Part shown: in pieces, positions 24,195-32,927 of the stretch
How the letters are laid out: the number at the start of each line of letters is the position of its first letter
Numbering within the stretch: the first letter of the stretch is position 1
Source of the DNA: Diphasiastrum complanatum
Lineage: Eukaryota; Streptophyta; Lycopodiopsida; Lycopodiales; Lycopodiaceae
Direction of reading: 5' to 3'
NCBI GenBank assembly: GCA_029204225.1
Contig: CM055102.1
Coordinates: 48,392,870-48,456,869 of the forward strand
Length of the DNA stretch: 64,000 nucleotides
Notes under the pieces: model-generated
Told to the model about the DNA's origin: nothing
The model's database searches: none
The model's input: the letters and a program-made list of their open reading frames with translations, nothing else
Position numbers and translations under genes: made by a program

Positions 24195-25121
24195 ATGGAT
24201 CAAACCAATGATAACCCAACTTTTGATTTATCAAACCCATCCAATGTGGCACAAGCTCTTAAACATTTATATCATCAAATGCAAGCCACTAATAAACAAT
24301 TTGTTGAAGCTAAACAAAAGAACCAAGACTTGGAGTCCAGGTTAGCCAACCAGAAGAAGCATGTAGTTCCACCTCCCGTAAAATTGTTTAAGGGAGAGAA
24401 GAAAGATAGGAACTTGCAAGTGGTAAGTTCATGGCTTAATGTTTGGAACAAATACTTTGGCATGAACCAATTCCCAGAATGTGAAAAGTTATCCACTGTT
24501 ACTATGTTCCTTGAAGGAAGAGCCTTAGTATGGTGGGATGACCTAGTTGCAAAAGGCAATCAACCTTGTACATGGGAAGATTTTTGCATAGTATTTAGGG
24601 AATACTTTCTACCACTATTAGATGACTATGAACACTTTCAAAAGTTGAGTCATATAACAATGAATAAAGGTTTGGAACAGTTTATTCAGGATTTTCATGA
24701 GTACTTGAATCCACTCTATAGTGACATTCCACCCAAAGTACAAATGTTAATGTTTATTGATGGGTTACCAAAAGATTATCAAGTGGATATTCGTAGGAAC
24801 CATCCAAAAACCCTTGAGGATGCTATTAGGGCTGCAAAGTTTTTAGATGACACACCTAAGCCACCTAGGGGTCAACAACCTAATGAGCAAAAAAAAGTTT
24901 TTCAATCTAAGAGGAAGGATAGAAAAAATGTTAGTGAAACACATCCCAATTCCAATAATCCTAAGAAAACAAAGATATTTTTTAAAAATAATCAGGGTGG
25001 CATTGATAAGGCTGAAGCTCGTAAGAAGAACCTGTGCTTCAAGTGCAATGGCGAGGGTCACCTTGCACGGGATTGCTTCAAAAAACCAGGTTCTACCTCA
25101 GACACTAAACCTTCCCACTAG
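24195..25121 (+). CDS. Ty3/gypsy chromovirus Gag
   Basis: The 308-codon frame appears whole. A coiled N-terminus (QMQATNKQFVEAKQKNQDLE) is followed by the retrotransposon Gag core (SSWLNVWNKYFGMNQF, VTMFLEGRALVWWDDLV, WEDFCIVFREYFLP, residues about 75-150), then a Lys-rich stretch and one zinc knuckle CFKCNGEGHLARDC near residue 280 (CX2CX4HX4C, all ligands present). Gag forms the cytoplasmic particle and binds element RNA. The ATG at 24,195 lies just after the primer site and no earlier in-frame start is sensible. This is the only retroelement ORF here that looks undamaged. Confidence 0.88.
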   Translation: MDQTNDNPTFDLSNPSNVAQALKHLYHQMQATNKQFVEAKQKNQDLESRLANQKKHVVPPPVKLFKGEKKDRNLQVVSSWLNVWNKYFGMNQFPECEKLSTVTMFLEGRALVWWDDLVAKGNQPCTWEDFCIVFREYFLPLLDDYEHFQKLSHITMNKGLEQFIQDFHEYLNPLYSDIPPKVQMLMFIDGLPKDYQVDIRRNHPKTLEDAIRAAKFLDDTPKPPRGQQPNEQKKVFQSKRKDRKNVSETHPNSNNPKKTKIFFKNNQGGIDKAEARKKNLCFKCNGEGHLARDCFKKPGSTSDTKPSH

Positions 25122-25437
25122 AAAAAGTGAGAAAAAATATTGTGTGACAATGGCATCAAGAATGAATTCCGCGTTTATGGATTATGTTGTTCCTGATTTA
25201 GAATTGCACATACAAGACTACTCTGAAAAAATAGAATTCCATGTTGTTACATTAGCAAATGTGGATATTGTTCTCGGGCAACAATGGCATTTTGATAAGA
25301 ATAAGTCATTAAAAATCAATTTTGTTGAAAAATCTTTATATTTTATGCATGAGAATTCTTTAATTAAGATCATGGCTAGTTCAAGTGTTGACATTGTAGG
25401 CAGGAATTCAATGATGTTTTTTTTTACCTTCCTGTAG
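25122..25437 (+). pseudogene. Chromovirus protease remnant
   Basis: After the Gag stop, the region reads ELHIQDYSEKIEFHVV and VDIVLGQQWHFDKNKSLKIN, which is the C-terminal half of a gypsy aspartic protease (the ILGMDWL-like strand is kept as VLGQQWHF). The catalytic DSGA(S/T) half is missing from between the Gag stop and this block, so the protease is deleted or lost. Confidence 0.7.
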
Positions 25438-26760
25438 GTTTACCACCAGAAAGGACAGTTGATCATAAAATTGAACTAATACCTGGAGCACTTCCAATTG
25501 CACAACATCCTTATAGGATGAGTGCATTGAAAGAGACTGAGGTAAGTAAACAATTACATGATTACCTGAAAAAGAGGTGGATACAACCTAGTAAGTCTCC
25601 TTGGGCATCACCAGTGGTTCTGGTTGCGAAGAAGGATGGGACTATAAGATTTTGCGTGGACTATAAGAAATTGAACAAGGTAACCGTTAAGAATAAATAT
25701 CCACTACCGCAGATGGATGATCTAATAGACTATCTTGGTAGTGCTGGGTACTTTTTCAAGATAGATCTAAGATCAGGTTACCATCAAATACACATTAAGA
25801 TAGAAGATATAACAAAAACCGGGTTTTGAACTTGCTTTGGTCACTACAAATTTATGGTGTTGCCTTTTGGTTTGACCAATCACCGGCAACTTTCCAACAG
25901 ATGACAAACAATTTGTTCAGACCATATTTGGGAAGATTCGTAGTGGTATTCTTAGATGATATCCTAGTATTCAGTAAGACTTTGGCAGAATATAAAGAGC
26001 ATCTTAGGATTGTCTTGGACATACTAAGAAGAGAAAAGCTCTTTGCCAAAGAGTCTAAATGTGACTTTTTTGCTAAGGAATTGTCCTACTTGGGGCATAA
26101 GATCTCCCAACGAGGAGTGGAGATTGAGCCAGATCGTATTCAGAGGGTTATTGATTGGCCAATTCTCACCACAGCTTGGGAAATCAAGTCTTTCTTGAGG
26201 TTTGTTGGATTTTTTCGTCGGCATATTCCCCAATTTGCTCGATTGGCATTTCCCGTTACCCAGGCCTTGAAAGGCTATAAGAAGCTAAGCCGGAGGGCTA
26301 AGAGTCCTCTAGTGGTGTGGGCAGAGGATATGAATAATTCTTTTGAGTTGCTTAAGAAAAGTGTCACTTCGGCACCAATATTAACCATTGGCGATCCTAA
26401 TAAGCCTTTTGTGGTTAGGACCGATGCTAGTGATTATGCTATTGGAGCTATTTTGATACAGGATGGACATCCTGTGGCTTATGAAAGCAAGAAACTCAAT
26501 CCTGTTTAGTCTAGATATTGTACCTATGAGAAGGAATTGTTAGCAATAGATCATTCCTTGAAAATTCGATGACATTATTTATATGGAGCCATATTTCAAG
26601 TTTTGACAGATCATCAGACTCTTCGATATTTCTGTGATGCTACAGATTTAAAGGGGAGGCAAGCTAGATGGGCTGAACTGATGCAAATCTTTGACTTTTC
26701 TATACGTTACTGTAAAGGAAGTCAAAATACTCTAGCGAATGCTTTGAGTAGGTTACCGAC
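25438..26760 (+). pseudogene. Chromovirus reverse transcriptase and RNase H
   Basis: RT domains in order: [53 protein letters not shown] (first catalytic Asp), then a TGA at 25,827 in place of the Arg codon of FRTCFGHY, a frame shift near 25,880, and VVVFLDDILVFSKT (catalytic DD intact). Thumb and connection follow (KCDFFAKELSYLGHKIS). RNase H shows VVRTDASDYAIGAIL, KELLAI, LTDHQTLRYF and ANALSR. Further stops are at 26,507 (TAG) and about 26,570 (TGA for Trp). All the stops are explained by C-to-T or G-to-A changes. Confidence 0.9.
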
Positions 26761-27705
26761 TATTAATCAGTTGAGCTTTACTGTTATAGAACTGGGGTTG
26801 TTTCAGTCTCTTCAAGGACTTTATAAGTCCGATCCTTATTTTGGAAAGTATTGGCAACAAGTACTTTCAGGGCTCAATTCAAGTTTGCAAGATTCCTTGA
26901 ATCAAGGAAAGACTGAAACAGATTACCTAAATCGAAACAGGATTTTGTTTCGTAAGGAAAAGGTGTGTGTACTGAAGAATGACACAGTAAGGGCCCAAAT
27001 CTTGCATGAGTGTCATAATAGTCCATGCGCAGGACATCCAGGTATCAAAGAACACTTGACTTAGTTCGAAGGCAATTTTGGTGGCCTAAGATGAAAAGTC
27101 AAGTAGAGGCCTATGTACTTAAATGTACTAAGTGCCAATTAAATAAAGCTGAGAGGCTAAAAGCTAGTGGCCTATTACATCCTTTAGATATTCCTTCTGG
27201 AAAGTGGGAAAGTATATCTATGGATTTTGTGGTCGGGCTTCCACGTACAGGGAAGGGCCATGATTCGGTTTGGGTCATTGTTGACAGACTTACAAAGTTT
27301 GCTCAATTTATCCCAACGAAAACTACTGTTAAAGCTTCAGAACTAGCTCAACTGTTTGTTGAGAAGCTTTTTCGACTGTACGGGCTGCCTTGCGATATTG
27401 TCAGTGATCGTGACCCAAAATTCACTGGGAATTTTTGGCAAGCAGTATTTGAAAAGTTGGAAACAACTTTAAGTATAAGTTCTATAGATCATCCAAAATC
27501 AGACGGTCAAACGGAAAGGACCAATCAGACGATGGAGGATATGCTTCGAGCATATGTGGGCCATCGGCAGTTTGATTGGGAATAGTACCTTCCACTGGTG
27601 GAATTTGCATATAACAGTGCAAAATATTCAATGACCAGATTCAGCCCTTTCATGCTTATGGTTTTCAACCTCGATCACCAATAAGTGTTGACATGAAAAA
27701 CCTAT
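26760..27705 (+). pseudogene. Chromovirus integrase
   Basis: The zinc-binding N-domain (ILHECHNSPCAGHPG, then a frame shift at about 27,060, CTKCQLNKAE) and the catalytic core are recognisable: SISMDFVVGLP (first Asp), IVSDRDPKFTGNFW (second Asp) and QTERTNQTMEDMLR (Glu), giving D,D(35)E. A TAG at 27,584 replaces a Gln codon after QFDWE, and a TGA at about 27,705 probably replaces an Arg codon. In an intact element this enzyme inserts the cDNA into chromatin. This copy cannot make the full polyprotein. Confidence 0.9.
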
Positions 27706-28274
27706 GAGTGCAAGCTGCAGCTGATTTCCTTGCGGATATGCAAGAAATGTTACAGCTGGCTAAAGATATCATAAGAAGTGCCCAAGACATGACACAGCAC
27801 TATGCTGGTCTATCTCGGAAGCACAAGGTATTCATGGTCAACGATTGGGTATTTTTGAGAGTCCTTAGTCACTCTAGGGGCTTGAAAACTGGTAAGTGTG
27901 CAAAGTTGGCACCTAGGTATTGCGGTCCTTTTAAGGTTATCCAAGTGATAAACAAGGTCGCATACAAACTAGACCTTCCAGCTAACATTGGAATTCATCA
28001 TGTTTTCCATGTTAATAAGTTAAAACCCTTGTTAGGGGTTGGGGAGACCCTGCTCCATGTGGAAGATCTAGTGGAACTTCTTCGTGATGAGTCTGTGAGT
28101 GGACCACCTAAATCCGAGGCGATTGATAATAGTCGGCAGAAGACTCTACGGAGTAGAGTGCTTCAGGAATTTTTAGCTAGGTGGAGGGGCAAATCAGAAG
28201 AGGAGGATACCTGGGAAAAGGAGGCTAATCTCCAAAAGAATTTTCCAGATTTTTCCCGACAAGGAAAAATTTAG
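27706..28274 (+). pseudogene. Chromovirus integrase C-terminus with chromodomain
   Basis: In the last frame come the GPY/F module (KLAPRYCGPFKVIQVI, YKLDLPANIGIHHVFHVNKL) and then a chromodomain at the extreme C-terminus: RSRVLQEFLARWRGKSEEED, TWEKEANL. The aromatic and acidic residues of the histone-tail pocket (W and the EDTWE segment) are present. The chromodomain places the element in the chromoviruses and would direct integration toward marked chromatin. It is followed at once by a polypurine tract (TTTAGGGGGAAGGAA) and the 3' LTR. Confidence 0.9.
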
Positions 28275-28289
28275 TTTAGGGGGAAGGAA

Positions 28290-28716
28290 TGTTACATACC
28301 TATGTAACTAGCAGTACTTTAGACCCCTATTAGTCCATTTAGTGTTGGGAGCTACATGGCAAGGTACCCTTAGGATTAAGGATATGTACCCTCGGATAAG
28401 GACGGGCAAGTGACTATACCTTAGTCAGAGGTATGGAGTCATGAGACCCTTGGATAAGGATTACCCTTAGGATTAAGAGTAGGTGCCTTAGATAAAGGTA
28501 CCAGTGTCCTTGATTAAGGGTAGGTAGGTGTCTATGCCTTGGATGGAGGTATGGAATTTAGAAAGGCCTTAGAAAGTCATTGGATGACTATATTTCTAAA
28601 CCTTGGGCCTCAACCTTGAACCATATCACTTTATTGGTCTTGGACCAAAGTATACAAGCACAACTTGGGCAATGGGTCCTAGTAGGAGGCCGCCCTCCTA
28701 AACGGCAAGTTTCACT
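28290..28716 (+). repeat. 3' LTR of the gypsy chromovirus, truncated or diverged at its end
   Basis: It starts TGTTACATACC after the polypurine tract and matches the 5' LTR up to CAAGTTTCAC at about 28,716, then the two diverge completely. About 20 bp is missing just before that point compared with the 5' copy (TCCATTGAGTTTC). The rest of the 5' LTR (about 190 bp) has no counterpart here. Confidence 0.85.
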
Positions 28717-29162
28717 AGAATAGTAATCAAAGAGTCATAAGTTATGGAAGATGTTTGATAACCTTCCATAAGCCTATGAAGACTCTTGAACTCCTCTAGG
28801 CCTCTCTCTTTCTCATTGGATGTGCATGGAACTCCATAATGTATTGGAGAGAACTAAATGCCATCTATATAAGAGGAGTAGGGTACCCATTGGGAGGGAG
28901 AGAGATCTCTTTTGCTTACCTTGCTTATGCTCTAGTGTCTAAGGGTTTAGATCTTGCTTATGGTATGGGACATAAGTAGGGTTTGGATCTTGAGTAAACT
29001 ATGGTTTGTTGTGATATGCTTGTGATCTGTTTATGGTTAGCAAGGGGGTGCTAGATAGGTCTTGCTTGGAGCTTGGATCTAGTTAGGATTGGGTGGTGAA
29101 TAGTTGAGGCCAGCTTGTTATCTTCACCCCTCTAACTCTCAGTTGTCTCTGGACACTCTAGC
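28717..29162 (+). other. LTR-like promoter region ahead of the coiled-coil ORF
   Basis: There is no ORF. It contains a TATA-like CTATATAAGAGG at about 28,867 and ends near the ATG at 29,163, so it could be a U3-R-U5 or leader that drives the downstream ORF. I did not find its partner repeat. Confidence 0.35.
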
Positions 29163-31135
29163 ATGGATGCAAGTCATCAACTTTTCACCGCCATGCCAAA
29201 TCATTTCTGCTCCATCTTCCCCTCTGTTCCACCCATCATCTCATTTGGACAAACTGTCTCCACTCATATTTCCACTTCTGTCTCTCCCACACCATCTGTT
29301 TCGCCATCAAAGGTTGTCGAGGGCAACCAACTGTTGCCTGATGATGCATTTGTTCAGACAATATTCATTCCATCACCAGATCGGACAGATCCCACCACCC
29401 CAGATGACAGAAGGTCCCCTGAGAACCTGATCGAAGACAACAATGATGGCACTATACCAGTCGTCGGGGCCACTACCACACAAGCCTCTATTAGTGCCAG
29501 CATACCGGTTGTTCCAATAGATTTAACGACGGCGTACCAAACCTTGGGGACATACATCCAAGAGGCAGTAGCAGCCAGGATTACTTTGGACAGTGGGGTA
29601 CTCCACTTGGCGACAAACAACACCCAACTGCGAGCGAAACTCACGAAGCTGCAACAAGAGCTTCTTATAGCTCAACAGCATGAACAAGACGGGCACCGAG
29701 AGATCGCCAAGCTGCAGCAGAAGGAGGATGGCCTAAACCAATATATCCAAAACCTCTCCAAAGCACTGACAGATGCCTCCACAAAGGTGCGGGAGCTTCA
29801 GTCCGAAGTGTCCCAATGGCTTGCTCCCCTCCAGGCGCAACTACAAATTTATGAAGCAAAGAATACGCACTTGGGGGCGGAAGTGAAAGCCTTACAAAGT
29901 GAAAAATTCGCCTGGCTAGCTCAACTCGCACCAAGGCTCAAGGCCGCTCTCTCAAGCAGAGATGAATCTCTTTAGGCGTCAAGTGCAGGTATATAGCCAA
30001 ACGTTGAACAGCTACTAGGCGGAGTTCGACAAGCACCGGACAAGCACAACTCACGAGCTTGCCCAGGCCAAACAAGCCCTGAAGGCTTGCCAACAGTACA
30101 TGGAGAAAAAGACCCAACCAACCCTAGTGGTGATTCCACTAGCCAGGACCAACCTATTTTTTATGCTGCACAGGCAAGCACTAGCCAGGACCAAGGCCAG
30201 CAAGCAGCAGGGGTGATAAGTCAAGATCAATGGTCCGAAGGCCAAGACCAAGGACTAGCTGATACGGGTGTTGAAACACGAGACCAAGGCATACACGCCA
30301 GTTCCAGCCATAGCACGAGGAAGGGCAAGCCTCCTCATCAAGAGGCTTGCGCACCATATCTGTCAGCCAGGCCTTCAGACGCCCAAAGTCCGTGGAAGAG
30401 AAAATCAACGAATTTCTAACCAAGTATCCCCACGATTCATCAAGAGGTGGCTGGCAGATATCATTTTTGGCGTAGACAATAAAAGGCAACAAGCTGCAAA
30501 CACTACCCGCCCTCCACCCACAACCAGAGTGGCGCCAGTAGCTCTTTGAACGGGACCTCGCAACCATTAGGGCCTATGTGACAAGTCTGCAACAACTACG
30601 GGTGAACGTGCACTTCTTGCCATGCACACGATGATCCAAATGGGCGGAATGCGGCACCCCTCTAGACAAAATACCATCCAAAACTTCAACTAGCCAAGAA
30701 TTCCATCAAAGCGGTTGGGATACGGATGTAGACGCCCGAAGAGCTCTCACCCTATTTGCCAATAAATATTTCAACTACCCTGATCCAACAGTCCGCGCGA
30801 CAGCCACTTACGCCCGAGACTTAGAGCATTTAATGGGGATTGAAACCAAGTGGGACGATTTTCTTCCGCCCATATTCTTCGATCCTAATAAGGCACTAGC
30901 CTCCGACAAAGTCGAAGATCAACTGTCAGTTGCTCGAGTCTATTACCGAGCTGCATTCCTTGGCGATCCCTGGACTCGCCGATTCCAAGCATGGGTCCAC
31001 CAAGACTGGCTGACAAGAGTCCACAAGTCCCTTCACACGCCCAAGGACTTGAAGAAACTGGACCGCATTAATTTCATGAAAGATGTCATGGGCTACCTAA
31101 TCCACCAGAGGCGGGCCAAGAAGACTTTTTACTAA
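29163..31135 (+). pseudogene. Large ORF of the unrecognised coiled-coil family, copy 2
   Basis: The first 270 codons are open (29,163-29,975): a Ser/Thr/Pro-rich start with repeated SVSPTPSVSPS-type runs, then a long coiled coil from residue about 130 (KLQQELLIAQQHEQDGHREI, LQSEVSQWLAPLQAQLQIYE). After several frame changes come a Gln/Asp-rich linker (30.1-30.3 kb), INEFLTKYPHDSSRGGW, IRAYVTSLQQLRVNVHF, and an open C-terminal frame (30,833-31,135) with KWDDFLPP, FFDPNKALAS, DQLSVARVYYRAA and RRFQAW. These match copy 1 (13.5-16.4 kb, opposite strand) segment by segment. The LTR at 31,205 starts 70 bp later, suggesting the ORF lies at the 3' end of an LTR element. Function unknown. Confidence 0.6.
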
Positions 31136-31204
31136 ACCGGCAGAGTGCCAAGGGACAGGCACTACTTCAGGCCGTGGGTCCTATTGGGGGTATTCCTGAT
31201 GAAT

Positions 31205-31721
31205 TGTAAATAAATAATATTGGCCAGTAAAATGTGTTGCGAGGGCATGGCATCCTGCGCGTATAAGCCCATGGCCCAATGAGCACACAAGTTGAGTTGT
31301 AAACAAAATAATAGACTTGGGCCCCTTCGTAATTAAAATAAAACTTGAGGTCCAAAGTCAATTTTAAACTTAGAGTTGGGTCCAATTTTGGACTCACATG
31401 AACCTTGTGATTTTCAATGTACTTTTTGTGAACCCTTGGATCAAGTTGGGTCCGAGATGAATGGATAAGATCAATGTAAATATTAGCCAATAGGATTTTG
31501 GGGCAAGGGCCTTCCCATTTATAAAAAGGCACCATTTGTACTCTATTTCCATGCTTAATGAGAAGGAGAAAACTCAACCAATTTTTGGAGAGAAGCATCC
31601 TCATTTGCTATTCACTACTTGCTAATGCTTTTGATTGTGTTTTTCATTGCCTTCTAATTTCATGTTTATTGGTTGTCTTAGTTAATGTTTCTCCATTGCT
31701 AACCTCCACCCTCACACACCA
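31205..31721 (+). repeat. LTR, first part, interrupted copy
   Basis: It begins TGTAAATAAATAATATTGGCC and matches, inverted, 48,130-48,668 over about 500 bp (shared landmarks: GTGTTGCGAGGGCATGGCAT, TATAAGCCCATGG, CTTGGGCCCCTTCGTAATTA). It breaks inside a CA-rich stretch (CCACCCTCACAC) at 31,721. The missing remainder of this LTR is found at 45,653-45,906. Confidence 0.8.
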
Positions 31722-32790
31722 TTGGGTTCATGTGACATAGTCTCCTATGCCATAGAACGTCCATCGACTCATGGACTTGATGAGCTTGCTCTATCGGTAG
31801 GTGTACCTTCAGGTGATACAAGTTGCCTTTACGTCTTTCTTGAGTGATGAGTGTACTAGTGCTGACATCAACTACATTGCATGTTTCATTTGTAAATGTC
31901 ACACGCATGCCTGCATCTGCTATGCTTGCAACTGATAATAGATCCTTCTACAATGTAGGCATGTATAGGACATTATCAAGTCTTCTATCTCTACCATTGG
32001 TGTTGAGCCACAACACTCCAGTTCCGTTCACTTCGTGTCTTTATCCAGCTCCTAGGATTATATACCTGGAGGAATCAATCTATCGAAAGTCAGCTATGAT
32101 CTACCTTGTCATCGCAAACTGTGACGTAGTTCTTGATTCAAGAACGACTTCTTGAACATCGGTTGTCGATGTAGCACAAACATCTATACACAAATAAGCA
32201 GTTGAGTTTTTGTTAGCTCTCTCTTCGGCCATCTTCAAGGATTCTGGCTCCTCTACATATGATGTGCTGTTGGAGCTCTCCTTTATGCTTTCCATCTTCT
32301 TGTTCCGTGGATTCTGGTAGCAATCCATGGCTGCATGTCCCTTCTTGTGACAACGTACACTCGATCTTTGGATTCAGCCAACATTTGTCCACCATGTGGC
32401 CTTCAGGTCTGCATCTGACGCATGTCTTCTTGTCGTTGCCTTGCTGCTTGTTCTTTTTTATTTCTTTCCATCTTCCTTCCTGATCTCTCTCTTTCTGCTG
32501 ACTTTGATCCTATCTTTTTGTTGACTCCCTCTTAGGATAAGCCTTCTTCTTCGAATGGTCTCTATTGCTGTAGAGAACTTGATTAGATTCATTCTTGTCA
32601 TCATAGTGCTCTCTAGCTTCGACTTCTTCCTTGACGTCGATGATTGCTTTGTCGATGGTCATAGCGGGATTTGCTGGAATGATCTTGGTAGGGAACGTAG
32701 CAAATAGCTGAGCTGCCTCTCTTGTGAGACTGCATGCTCTATTCTGACATTCTGTAACAACATTTATGGGGCCATAGCTCACAACCATGT
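31722..32790 (-). pseudogene. Copia gag to GAG-pre-integrase (HH half), - strand
   Basis: From 32,790 leftwards: the C-terminal part of Gag (TECQNRACSLTREAAQLFAT), a basic linker, zinc knuckle CVRCRPEGHMVDKC (CX2CX4HX4C, near 32,415), protease remnant and its following block (DNVLYMPTLQKDLLSVASIA near 31,990), then VLWHRRLCHMN, the first half of the HHCC zinc domain, at the left edge 31,730. There are several frame changes. No 5' LTR or Gag N-terminus is present: the right edge lies about 135 bp from the RbcX ATG. The continuing CC half of this domain begins at 45.65 kb. Confidence 0.85.
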
Positions 32791-32883
32791 CATAAGCACA
32801 TACAAATCACATGAGGCAAATGGGGCTTAGATGGTGGACCCATTTTATCTCTAAACCTTTTGCCCTTATGTCTAGGCACAAAG

Positions 32884-32923
<40 letters not shown>
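32791..32923 (+). promoter_or_regulatory. RbcX proximal promoter and 5' leader with (GA)19
   Basis: Only 133 bp separate the Copia fragment from the ATG. A weak TATA-like TTTTATCT lies at about 32,842 and a pure (GA)19 runs 32,887-32,924, its last A being the A of the start codon. GA/CT tracts near plant promoters are known targets of BBR/BPC GAGA-binding proteins; regulation here is inference. Confidence 0.45.

Positions 32924-32927
<4 letters not shown>

Noticed and set aside
24195-28274. Recently active autonomous chromovirus
   Set aside because: Five stops, at least two frame shifts and a missing protease catalytic half rule out a working polyprotein.
32885-32923. Upstream start for RbcX inside the GA repeat
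   Set aside because: The codon is TTG and would add a purely Arg-Glu run; the ATG at 32,924 gives a sensible transit peptide.
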